A stretch of 63,610 nucleotides of DNA from Brevibacterium rongguiense (GTDB lineage Bacteria; Actinomycetota; Actinomycetes; Actinomycetales; Brevibacteriaceae), in assembly GCF_009857845.1 (NCBI RefSeq), contig NZ_WWEQ01000013.1, positions 1 through 63,610 of the forward strand, written 5' to 3'. This document shows positions 42,976-50,719 of this stretch, piece by piece. Position numbers and translations under genes: made by a program. The notes under the pieces were generated by a model, which had not been told where the DNA came from, did not search any database, and saw nothing but the letters and a program-made list of their open reading frames with translations. Numbering within the stretch: position 1 is the stretch's first letter; every line of letters starts with the position of its first letter.

Positions 42976-43767
42976 TCAGACGAGCTTCTTGGATGCGAGC
43001 CAGTCGACGAGCTGCTGCCCGCCCTCGCCCTCATCGGCGACGATCTCGCCGGCCTGGCGCGGCGGGCGGGCCGTGATGTCGATGACCTCCGTGTAGGCGG
43101 CGTCCTCGCCCACCTCGGCGGCGTCCAGGTCGATGTCCTCGAGGTCGTAGTCCTCGAGCGGCTTCTTCTTCGCTGCCATGATCCCCTTGAACGAGGGGTA
43201 GCGGGGCTCGTTGATCTGGTCCGTCACGGACACGAGCGCGGGCAGCGCCACCTCGATGTACTGGGAGGCGGTGTCGCCGTCGCGGCGCACGCGCACCGTC
43301 GAGCCGTTGACCTCGACGTCCGAGGCCTGGGTGGCGGCGGGCAGGCCGAGCAGCTCGGCCACCTGGACCGGGACGACGGACATGAGCGCGTCCGTCGAGG
43401 CGAGGCCGGTGAGGATGAGGTCGACATCGCCTTCGTCCTCGATGACCTTGCGCACCGCGGCGGCGAGCACCTTCGAGGTGGAGAGCGCGTCGGAGCCCTC
43501 GATGTCCTCGTCGTAGACGTGCACGCCCTTGTGGGCACCCATCTGGAGTGCCTTGCGGACGGCGTCCTCGGCGTCCTCGGGGCCGACGGTGAGGGCGATG
43601 ACCTCGCCGTCGCCGGCCTGGGACACGATCTGGAGCGCCTCTTCGACCGCGTACTCGTCGAGCTCCGACAGCAGGCCGTCGGACTCGCGGTCGACGGTGT
43701 TGTCGTCCTCGAAGCTGCGGTCGCCGGCGGCGTCCGGAACATACTTGACAAAAGCGATGATTCGCAT
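42976..43767 (-). CDS. etfB: Electron transfer flavoprotein beta subunit
   Basis: The 263-residue subunit begins MRIIAFVKYVPD, the family's usual opening, and has LDEYAVEEALQI, LTGLASTDALMSVVPVQVAELLG and FKGIMAAKKKPLEDYDL (recognition loop and AMP site region). The start at 43767 was preferred because GAGAGGATGA is well spaced there; the ATG four codons upstream sits on that site. An 11-bp element shared with a palindrome at 50.67 kb lies 84-94 bp upstream. Confidence 0.93.
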   Translation of the reverse strand: MRIIAFVKYVPDAAGDRSFEDDNTVDRESDGLLSELDEYAVEEALQIVSQAGDGEVIALTVGPEDAEDAVRKALQMGAHKGVHVYDEDIEGSDALSTSKVLAAAVRKVIEDEGDVDLILTGLASTDALMSVVPVQVAELLGLPAATQASDVEVNGSTVRVRRDGDTASQYIEVALPALVSVTDQINEPRYPSFKGIMAAKKKPLEDYDLEDIDLDAAEVGEDAAYTEVIDITARPPRQAGEIVADEGEGGQQLVDWLASKKLV

Positions 43768-43843
43768 GTGTTCGGTCATCCTCTCTGCGGGGAACCGGTG
43801 CCCGGTGCGAGTCGTCTGCGGCTCGCGAGGGCTGGCTCCCCCT

Positions 43844-43861
43844 AGGTTATCAACTGTTCAG
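43844..43861 (-). promoter_or_regulatory. Possible etfB promoter with operator half-site
   Basis: TAACCT (43849-43844, minus strand) could be the -10 of etfBA. Next to it CAACTGTTCAG (43851-43861, read on the plus strand) matches 10 of 11 bases of the half of a palindrome before the SDR gene at 50.6 kb (CAATTGTTCAG). A shared TetR-type regulator is possible. Confidence 0.35.
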
Positions 43862-43945
43862 TGTGTATTCGCTGGGGACGGGGGCGGCAGTCAGGTCCGC
43901 CTCAGCCATCGCCTGCGCGACCGCGCAGCCCTCGGCCACCGGCGC

Positions 43946-45172
43946 TCAGCTGCGCTCGGCGCCGGCGAAGACGGCCGCGAGGCCCTGGCCGCCGCCGATG
44001 CACATCGTCTCCAGGCCGTAGCGGGCCCCGCGCCGGCCCATCTCGCCGGCCAGCGTCGCGAGGATGCGGGCTCCGGTGGCGCCCACCGGGTGGCCGAGCG
44101 AGATCCCCGAGCCGTTGACGTTGACGCGCTCGAAGTCCTGGGCGCCCAGGCCCCATGCGCGGGTGCACGCGAGGACCTGGGAGGCGAAGGCCTCGTTGAG
44201 CTCGATGAGGTCCATATCGGCCATGCTCAGGCCGGCGCGGTCGAGCGCGCGGGCCGTCGCCGCGACCGGCCCGATCCCCATGGTCTCCGGCGGCACCCCG
44301 GCCACGGACCAGCTGACGAGCCGCAGCTGCGGGCTCAGGCCCAGGGCCTGGGCCCGGGCGCGCGTGGTCACGATGCAGGCCGCTGCCCCGTCGTTCTGGC
44401 CGGAGGCGTTGCCGGCGGTGACGGTCGCCTCCGCGTCCTGGCCGCCCATGATGGGCCGCAGCCTGGACAGCGATTCCAGCGAGGCGTCGGGGCGGATGTG
44501 CTCGTCCGTGCGCACCTCGTGCTCCGGTTCCTTGCGCGTGCCGGGCACGGTGATCGGCACGATCTCGTCGTCGAAGCGGCCCTCCCGGGCGGCCGCGGCG
44601 GCGCGCTGGTGGGAGCGCACGGCGTACTCGTCCTGCTCCTGACGGCCGATGCCGTACTCCCGGCGGAGGTTCTCCGCCGTCTCGATCATCCCGCCGGGGA
44701 TGGGGTGGTCCCTGCCGCCCGCGGTGGCGCGCCCGCGCACCAGGCTGTCCTTGAGCTCGATGTTGCCGCCGCGCACTCCCCAGCGGATGGGGTCGGTGAA
44801 ATAGCCGGTGCCGGACATCGATTCGGCGCCGCCGGCGATGACCACCTCGGCGCCCCCGGTCGCGACCTCCCCGACGGCGTTGATGACGGCCTGGAGGCCG
44901 GAGCCGCACCGGCGGTCGACCTGGCAGCCGGCCGCGGTGACGGGCAGGCCGGCGTTGAGCGCGATGATGCGGCCCAGCGCCGGGGCCTCCATCGTGGGAT
45001 AGCACTGGCCGAAGACCACATCGTCGACGCCCGCCGGGTCGAGGCCGCTGCGGTCCATGAGCGCCCGCACCACCTGGGTGCCCAGCTCCTCCGCGGGCAG
45101 CGCGCGGAACTGGCCGCCGAACGCGCCCACCGGGGAGCGCAGTGGGCGGCAGATGACGATGTCGTCGAGCAT
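43946..45172 (-). CDS. Thiolase (acetyl-CoA C-acyltransferase)
   Basis: The 408-residue thiolase has the acyl-carrying Cys89 in DRRCGSGLQAV, NEAFASQVLA, GSGISLGHPVGATGARI with the catalytic His and MCIGGGQGLA with the second Cys. It belongs to the degradative group; acetoacetyl-CoA, 3-ketoacyl-CoA or beta-ketoadipyl-CoA (PcaF) could be the substrate. PcaF cannot be excluded since no other thiolase is near the pca genes. The ATG at 45172 has GGGAGGTCCC upstream. A LysR gene lies upstream on the same strand. Confidence 0.9.
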   Translation of the reverse strand: MLDDIVICRPLRSPVGAFGGQFRALPAEELGTQVVRALMDRSGLDPAGVDDVVFGQCYPTMEAPALGRIIALNAGLPVTAAGCQVDRRCGSGLQAVINAVGEVATGGAEVVIAGGAESMSGTGYFTDPIRWGVRGGNIELKDSLVRGRATAGGRDHPIPGGMIETAENLRREYGIGRQEQDEYAVRSHQRAAAAAREGRFDDEIVPITVPGTRKEPEHEVRTDEHIRPDASLESLSRLRPIMGGQDAEATVTAGNASGQNDGAAACIVTTRARAQALGLSPQLRLVSWSVAGVPPETMGIGPVAATARALDRAGLSMADMDLIELNEAFASQVLACTRAWGLGAQDFERVNVNGSGISLGHPVGATGARILATLAGEMGRRGARYGLETMCIGGGQGLAAVFAGAERS

Positions 45173-45244
45173 GGGACCTCCCGTGAGTGTGAGCGGGCGC
45201 CCGTGCCCGCTCGGCCAGGCCCACGTTACCGCCCCGGGGGCGGC

Positions 45245-46156
45245 TCAGCCCACCGTCGGGAGGGCCTCGTCGGCGGTCTGGAGGACCTGGGCGAGCGCGG
45301 GATTCGCGTCCTGCTCCCGGTGGGCGAGCTGCATGAGCATGGGCGGGTGGTCCACCGCGAGCGGCACTGTCACGAGGCGCTCCGAGTCGACGTGCGCGAT
45401 GGCCTGGTCGAGGCTGATGGAGATGCCGAGCCCGGTGGCCACGAGCGAGGCGATCATGAGCGAGTCCGGCGCCTCCTGGACGACCTTGGGCCGCAGCCCG
45501 GCCGCGAAGAACCAGTGGAAGAACAGCTCGCGGGTGGGCGGGCTGGGATTGCCCGGCAGCATGATGAAGTCCTCGTCGGCGAGGTCTGCGATGGTCAGCT
45601 CGGCCCGGTTCGCGAGCGGGTGGTCGCGGGCCAGGAGCACGACCGGCGACTCGCGCACGACGGCGCGGCCCTCGAGGCGCGTGGGCAGGGCGTCGGCGCG
45701 CACGAGGGCCAGGTCGAGGGTGCCGTCGACGAGGCGCGGCAGAGCGTCCGGGGTGTAGACGTCCGTCTCGAGGACGAAGTCGATGCCCGGGTTGCGCTCC
45801 TTCGAGGCGCGCACGAGCTGGGCGATGTACTGCCCGCCGGCGGCGGTGGTGAAGCCCACCCGGATCGTGCCGATGAGGCCGGCGCCGGCCTTGCGGATCG
45901 ACTCGGCGGCGGCATCGGTGGCCTCGATGACGGCCCGGGCGGGCTCGACGAGGGCCGCCCCCGTGGGGGTCAGCGTGACCGAGCGGGTCGTCCGGTCGAA
46001 CAGGCGGGTGCCGAGCTCGCCCTCGAGCTGGCGGATCGTGCGGCTCAGCGGCGGCTGGGCGATCTCGAGGCGCTCGGCGGCGCGGCCGAAGTGCAGTTCC
46101 TCGGCAACCGCGAGGAAGGCGCGGACCTGGTGGATTTCGATGGCAGTCTCCCTCAT
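45245..46156 (-). CDS. LysR-family transcriptional regulator
   Basis: The 303-residue protein has an N-terminal LysR helix-turn-helix (AFLAVAEELHFGRAAERLEIAQPPLSRTIRQLE, split as AVAEELHFGRAAERL and QPPLSRTIRQLEGELG) and a periplasmic-binding-like effector domain. The HFGRAA and PPLSRTI phrases place it in the BenM/CatM/CbnR-like branch, which often governs aromatic or acid catabolism. It is divergent from the CoA-transferase gene across a 307-bp region, its likely target. The start at 46156 is the only ATG near the HTH. Confidence 0.87.
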   Translation of the reverse strand: MRETAIEIHQVRAFLAVAEELHFGRAAERLEIAQPPLSRTIRQLEGELGTRLFDRTTRSVTLTPTGAALVEPARAVIEATDAAAESIRKAGAGLIGTIRVGFTTAAGGQYIAQLVRASKERNPGIDFVLETDVYTPDALPRLVDGTLDLALVRADALPTRLEGRAVVRESPVVLLARDHPLANRAELTIADLADEDFIMLPGNPSPPTRELFFHWFFAAGLRPKVVQEAPDSLMIASLVATGLGISISLDQAIAHVDSERLVTVPLAVDHPPMLMQLAHREQDANPALAQVLQTADEALPTVG

Positions 46157-46463
46157 GGACGGGCGCGGAGCGCAGTGGCGTGCGCGGCGGCGGCGCGTGC
46201 GGGCCCGTGCTCCCGCGGGGCCGGGGCCCTTACTCGGGCCTCCGGAGCGCGGCCGCCCGGTGCCGCCGATTGCGCGTCCATTATTGCACGCTCGATATGG
46301 ACTGTTTGCTTTTCGCACATATGAACGCCTGCCCGTGCACCGCGGTCCCGTGCACCGCGGGCATGGGTGGCGCCGTCCCCCGCGCCGCGGGCCCGGCCGT
46401 TCCGCGTAGGCTCGTGGCGGGTGCGGCAGGGCCGCCCGATGACCACGAGGCGAGGAGTGTTCG
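46157..46463. promoter_or_regulatory. LysR/CoA-transferase divergent regulatory region
   Basis: This 307-bp gap has no supported gene. Positions 46281-46326 are the only AT-rich part and probably contain the promoters and a LysR site, but no single T-N11-A box stands out. CCCGTGCACCGCGG is repeated exactly at 46332-46345 and 46347-46360, one base apart, inside the probable CoA-transferase leader. GAGGAG at 46452-46457 is the ribosome site. Confidence 0.45.
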
Positions 46464-47729
46464 ATGGCGAACGGGAATGCGAGCGAGCGGGAGGCCGGCG
46501 CGCCGGCGGCGGAGGCCCGGCCGGGCGCAGGCTCCCGGGGCGGCGAGGCACGGGAGGACGCGGGGCGCCGGGCCGCCCGGCTGTTCGGGCGCAGCGGCGA
46601 GGGTCCGCTCGCCGGGCTGCTCGTCGCGGACTTCGCCCGCGTGCTGGCGGGTCCCTACGCGACGATGATGCTCGCCGACCTGGGCGCGACCGTCATCAAG
46701 GTCGAGGGGCCCGGCGGCGACGACACCCGCACCTGGCGGCCGCCGGTGCGCGACGGTGAGGCGACCTACTACCTGTCCGTCAACCGCAACAAGACCGACG
46801 TCGTGCTCGACTTCAAGGATCCCGAGGACATGGCGCTCGCCCGCGAGCTGGCCCGCCGCGCCGACGTGCTCGTGGAGAACTTCAAGCCGGGCGGCCTGGC
46901 GAAGTACGGCCTCGACTACGACAGCGTGCGGGAGGAGAACCCGGACATCGTCTACGCTTCGGTGACCGGGTTCGGGCCGGCCAATCCGCAGCCGGGCTAC
47001 GACCTGCTCGTCCAGGGCCTCTCCGGGTTCATGAGCCTGACGGGCGAGCCGGACGGCGAGCCGATGCGTGCGGGCGTCGCGATCTTCGACGTCATCACAG
47101 GGCTGCACACGACGATCGGCATCCTCGCCGCTCTGCGCCACCGCGACGCGACCGGGCGCGGTCAGAAGGTCGACGCGAACCTCCTGTCCTCGGCCCTGTC
47201 CGGCCTGGCGAATCAGACGAGTGCCTATGTGGCCGGCGGGGTGACGCCCACCCGGATGGGCAACGAGCACCCCAGCCTCTACCCCTATCTGCCGCTGCCC
47301 ACGGGGGAGGGGGAGCTCATCCTCGCGGTCGGCAACGACCGGCAGTTCCGGGCCGCCTGCGAGGTCCTCGGCCACCCGAAGTGGGCCGACGACGAGCGCT
47401 TCGCCCGCAACGACGCGCGCAACGGCCACCGCCCCGAGCTGGCCGAGCTGCTCATCGAGGCGCTCTCCCACCGCGACGCGCAGGAGTGGTACGCGCGGCT
47501 GACCGAGCGCGGTGTGCCGTGCGCGCCGATCAACTCCGTGGCCCAGGGCGTCGAGCTCGCGGAGAGCCTGGGGCTCGCCCCGATCGCGCGGGCCGGCGGG
47601 CGGCCCGATGCGGTGCCGACGGTCGCCAATCCGATCACCCTGTCCGAGACGAGCGTGCAGTACGACCTGGACCCGCCCGCCCTCGGCGCGGACTCCGAGG
47701 CCGTCCGCGCCTGGCTGCGCGAGCGCTGA
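46464..47729 (+). CDS. CoA-transferase family III (CaiB/BaiF) protein
   Basis: The 421-residue protein has FARVLAGPYATMMLADLGATVIKVEGPGGDDTR (seen as FARVLAGPYATMMLADLGA and VIKVEGPGGDDTR), NRNKTDVVLDFKD, LVENFKPG and the catalytic Asp in GYDLLVQGLSG. Family members move CoA between carboxylic acids, such as formyl, carnitine, bile-acid or aromatic substrates. A 45-residue disordered N-terminus precedes the domain. GAGGAG supports the ATG at 46464. LysR control from the divergent gene is likely. Substrate unknown. Confidence 0.9.
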   Translation: MANGNASEREAGAPAAEARPGAGSRGGEAREDAGRRAARLFGRSGEGPLAGLLVADFARVLAGPYATMMLADLGATVIKVEGPGGDDTRTWRPPVRDGEATYYLSVNRNKTDVVLDFKDPEDMALARELARRADVLVENFKPGGLAKYGLDYDSVREENPDIVYASVTGFGPANPQPGYDLLVQGLSGFMSLTGEPDGEPMRAGVAIFDVITGLHTTIGILAALRHRDATGRGQKVDANLLSSALSGLANQTSAYVAGGVTPTRMGNEHPSLYPYLPLPTGEGELILAVGNDRQFRAACEVLGHPKWADDERFARNDARNGHRPELAELLIEALSHRDAQEWYARLTERGVPCAPINSVAQGVELAESLGLAPIARAGGRPDAVPTVANPITLSETSVQYDLDPPALGADSEAVRAWLRER

Positions 47730-47751
47730 GCCGCCCGCCCATCCGTACGAG

Positions 47752-48261
47752 ATGTACCGCACGATGCTGCGGCGCCACGACGACCGCCTCGTCAAGGTCA
47801 GCCCCGGCACCCTCTACCACCAGGTCGGCAGGCTCGCCGAGTACGGCCTCGTCCGCGAGCGCGGGACCGAGCGGGCGGGCAACCGGCCCGAGCGCACGAC
47901 CTACGCCATCACCTCGGCGGGGCGGGAGGCCCTGCGCGCCGAGGTGCGGCGGCTGATCGCGGAGCCGACCGGCGAGCGGTCCGACTTCCGCGTGGGCCTC
48001 GCGGAGATCGGGCACCTGAGCGCCCCGGCGGCGCGCGCCGCCCTCGCCGACCGGCTGGCCAATGCGCGCGCCGAGCGCGAGGAGGCGCGCGCGGCGATCC
48101 GCGGCATCGAGCGCGTGGGCCTCGCCGAGCGGCACTGGCTCGACCACACGTACGGGCTCGCCGTCGCCGAGGCGCAGATCGCCTGGCTCGCGGGCGTCCT
48201 CGAGCGCCTCGACGCCGGTGCGCTGGCGTGGGAGGGCAGCCGCATCGCCGGCCCCTCCTGA
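47752..48261 (+). CDS. PadR-family regulator, 5' truncated
   Basis: The frame shows a PadR winged helix (RLVKVSPGTLYHQVGRLAEYGLV, ERTTYAITSAGREAL) and the Vir-type helical C-terminus (ERVGLAERHWLDHTYGLAVAEAQIAWL). Homology already begins upstream as PPAHPYEMYRTML, the HPYEM motif of helix 1, but no start codon precedes it in frame before the CoA-transferase stop. The first ATG (47752) is inside the motif, so about 15 residues of helix 1 are missing. The gene was probably clipped when joined to the CoA-transferase. An MFS exporter follows at 70 bp, the usual PadR target. Confidence 0.6.
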   Translation: MYRTMLRRHDDRLVKVSPGTLYHQVGRLAEYGLVRERGTERAGNRPERTTYAITSAGREALRAEVRRLIAEPTGERSDFRVGLAEIGHLSAPAARAALADRLANARAEREEARAAIRGIERVGLAERHWLDHTYGLAVAEAQIAWLAGVLERLDAGALAWEGSRIAGPS

Positions 48262-48330
48262 GCCGACCCGCCGGCCGGCCCGAACCATCCCGCCCGTTCC
48301 CCTCCGCCGAACCCGAAGGACTCACCCACC

Positions 48331-49863
48331 ATGACCGATACCGTGAAGCCGTGGCCCGCCCTGTGGTCGCTCATCTTCGGCTTCTTCATGATCCTCGTGG
48401 ACGCGACGATCGTGACCGTTGCGATCCCGCGGCTCGCGACCGACCTCGACACCTCGCTCACCGCCGTCATCTGGGTGACGAGCGCCTACCTGCTCGCCTA
48501 TGCGGTGCCGCTGCTCATCACCGGCCGGCTGGGCGACCGGTTCGGCCCGCGGCGGCTCTACCTCATCGGCCTGACGGTCTTCACCGCCTCGAGCCTGTGG
48601 TGCGGGCTCGCCGGCTCGATCGAGATGCTCATCCTCGCCCGCGTGGCGCAGGGCCTGGGCGCCTCGATCATGACGCCGCAGACCATGGCCGTCATTACTC
48701 GTCTCTTCCCGCCGGACAAGCGCGGGGCCGCCATGGGCCTGTGGGGTGCGACGGCCGGCGTCGCAAGCCTCGTGGGGCCGCTGCTGGGCGGCGTTCTCGT
48801 CGACGGTCTGGGCTGGCAGTGGATCTTCTTCGTCAACGTGCCGGTGGGCATCGTGGGCTTCGTCCTCGCGATCGTCAACGTGCCCGTCCTCGAGACCCAC
48901 CGCCATCGCTTCGACTGGCTGGGCGTGGCCCTGTCGGCCATCGGCATGTTCCTCGTAGTCTTCGGCATCCAGGAGGGCGAGAACTTCGGCTGGGGCACCA
49001 TCGCGGGGCCCATCAGCGTCTGGTCGCTCATCATCGGGGGCGCCGTCGTCCTCGCCGCGTTCGTGGGCTGGCAGGCCTACCTGGGCCGGCCGCCGGAGCC
49101 CGCTGGCCGGCGCACCCGGCCGCGCCCGGAACCGCTGCTGCCGCTCGTGCTCTTCCGCGACCGCAACTTCGCGCTCGCCAACCTCGCGGTGACGACCGTG
49201 GGCTTCGTCGTGTCGTCCATGATGCTGCCGATCATGCTGTGGACCCAGAACGTCCACGGCTTCACGCCCACCCAGTCGGCCCTGCTGCTGGCCCCCACGG
49301 CCGTGATCTCCGGTGTGCTGGCTCCCGTCGTGGGCCGCAGGCTCGAGGTGTGGAGCACCCGCTGGGTGGCCTCCGCCGGACTGGGGATGTTCGCGGTCGG
49401 CACCGCCCTCTACGGCGCGCAGATCGCCGCGAACGCGGCCTGGCCGTGGCTGCTCGTGCCCGCGGTGGTGCTCGGGCTGGCCAACGCCTGCACGTGGGGC
49501 CCGCTGTCGGTCTCCGCCACCCGGAACCTGCCGCGCCTGCTGGCCGGCGCGGGCTCCGGGGTGTACAACACGACGCGCCAGGTGGGCGCCGTGCTCGGCT
49601 CGGCCGCGATCGCCGCGATGATGGAGGTGCGGATCACCGCCGAGCTCAGCGCCGCGGCCGGGAGCGCCGGCGGCGCGGGGGCGGGCACCGCGGCCGGGGC
49701 CTCCGGGGCGCTGCCGGGGTTCCTCCACACCGCGTTCTCCCGCGCGATGGGCCAGTCCGAGTACCTGCCCGCCGCCGTCATCGCCCTGGGCATGGTGGCC
49801 GCGCTGTTCCTCGTCTCCGCGCGCCGCGATGCCGCGCGCAAGGCCGCCGCGGCACAGGGGTAG
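48331..49863 (+). CDS. MFS multidrug exporter (EmrB/QacA, DHA2 type)
   Basis: The 510-residue transporter has 14 probable membrane segments. DHA2 signatures are present: FFMILVDATIVTVAIPRL in helix 1, TGRLGDRFGPRR (motif A), ARVAQGLGASIMTPQ (motif B) and GPLLGGVLVDGLGWQWIFFVNVPVG (motif C, seen as GPLLGGVLVD and WQWIFFVNVP). It probably exports drugs or toxic metabolites by proton antiport. The adjacent PadR gene would normally repress it, but that regulator looks damaged. Confidence 0.9.
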   Translation: MTDTVKPWPALWSLIFGFFMILVDATIVTVAIPRLATDLDTSLTAVIWVTSAYLLAYAVPLLITGRLGDRFGPRRLYLIGLTVFTASSLWCGLAGSIEMLILARVAQGLGASIMTPQTMAVITRLFPPDKRGAAMGLWGATAGVASLVGPLLGGVLVDGLGWQWIFFVNVPVGIVGFVLAIVNVPVLETHRHRFDWLGVALSAIGMFLVVFGIQEGENFGWGTIAGPISVWSLIIGGAVVLAAFVGWQAYLGRPPEPAGRRTRPRPEPLLPLVLFRDRNFALANLAVTTVGFVVSSMMLPIMLWTQNVHGFTPTQSALLLAPTAVISGVLAPVVGRRLEVWSTRWVASAGLGMFAVGTALYGAQIAANAAWPWLLVPAVVLGLANACTWGPLSVSATRNLPRLLAGAGSGVYNTTRQVGAVLGSAAIAAMMEVRITAELSAAAGSAGGAGAGTAAGASGALPGFLHTAFSRAMGQSEYLPAAVIALGMVAALFLVSARRDAARKAAAAQG

Positions 49864-49867
49864 GCGC

Positions 49868-50623
49868 TCAGACGCCGCCGCCCAGCGTGACGCCGCCGTC
49901 CAGCGTGAGGATCTGCCCGGTGACCCAGCTCGCGTCCTCGGACAGGAGGAAGGCGACGGGCCCGGCGATGTCCGCGGGCACGCCGAGGCGCTTGAGGGGG
50001 TAGCCCTGCGCGACCTTCTCCTCGCCGGCCTCGTAGAGCTTCTCCGCGAACTTCGTCTTCACGACCGCCGGCGCCACGCCGTTGACCCGGACCGTGGGGC
50101 CCAGCTCATAGGCAAGCTGCTGCGTGATGTGGATGAGCATGGCCTTGGACGAGCCGTAGAAACCGATCCCGTCGGGCTGGCGCAGGGCCGCCACGGAGGC
50201 GAGGTTGACGATCGCCCCGCCGCGCTCGGCCATCGAGGCGCTCCACACGGCCTGCGCCCACAGCAGCGGCGCCAGCGCGTTGACCTCGAAGATCTTCCTG
50301 GCGCTGCGGTCCTCGAGCTCGATCATGGGGCCGTAGACGGGGTTGATGCCCGTGTTGTTGACGAGGAAGTCGATGGGGCCGAACGCGTCGACCGTCTGCG
50401 CGATCGCCGCGTCGCGGTGGGCGGGGTCGTCGGCCTTGCCGGCGATGCCGAGCGCGCGGGCGGACCCGCCGAGCTGCTCGACCGCCGCGGCGAGCGCCTC
50501 CTCGCCGCGGGCCGTGATGGCCACGCGCGCGCCCTCGGCGACGAGCCGCTCGGCGATGCCGAGCCCGATCCCGCGCGAGGCCCCGGTGATGATGGCGACC
50601 TTGCCCTCGAAGCGTCCTGCCAT
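49868..50623 (-). CDS. Short-chain dehydrogenase/reductase
   Basis: The 251-residue SDR has AIITGASRGIGLGIAERL, VNNTGINPVYGPM, the catalytic NLASVAALRQPDGIGFYGSSKAM (Ser, Tyr, Lys present) and LGVPADIAGPVAFLLSEDASWVTGQ (as GVPADIAGPVAFLLSEDASW). The ATG at 50623 has GAGGAGGAGA upstream. A 20-bp palindrome 40-60 bp before it is likely its operator. Convergent with the MFS gene, stops 4 bp apart. Substrate unknown; similar proteins serve as 3-oxoacyl reductases. Confidence 0.85.
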   Translation of the reverse strand: MAGRFEGKVAIITGASRGIGLGIAERLVAEGARVAITARGEEALAAAVEQLGGSARALGIAGKADDPAHRDAAIAQTVDAFGPIDFLVNNTGINPVYGPMIELEDRSARKIFEVNALAPLLWAQAVWSASMAERGGAIVNLASVAALRQPDGIGFYGSSKAMLIHITQQLAYELGPTVRVNGVAPAVVKTKFAEKLYEAGEEKVAQGYPLKRLGVPADIAGPVAFLLSEDASWVTGQILTLDGGVTLGGGV

Positions 50624-50661
50624 GTCTCCTCCTCGTGTCTGCGCACACCCGGATTTGAGCG

Positions 50662-50681
50662 TGCCGAACAATTGTTCAGCA
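50662..50681. promoter_or_regulatory. TetR-type palindrome before the SDR gene
   Basis: TGCCGAACAATTGTTCAGCA pairs at 9 of 10 positions (perfect core GAACAATTGTTC). It sits 40-60 bp upstream of the SDR start, where a repressor could block transcription. No TetR gene is adjacent. An 11-bp half recurs before etfB. Confidence 0.55.
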
Positions 50682-50719
50682 TCGTAACAGCCGGGTGGGC
50701 CCGCACGGGCGGTGCGCCC

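Noticed and set aside
43529..46324. 931-codon plus-strand frame opposite etfB, thiolase and LysR
   Set aside because: Antisense shadow; the three minus-strand genes explain the region.
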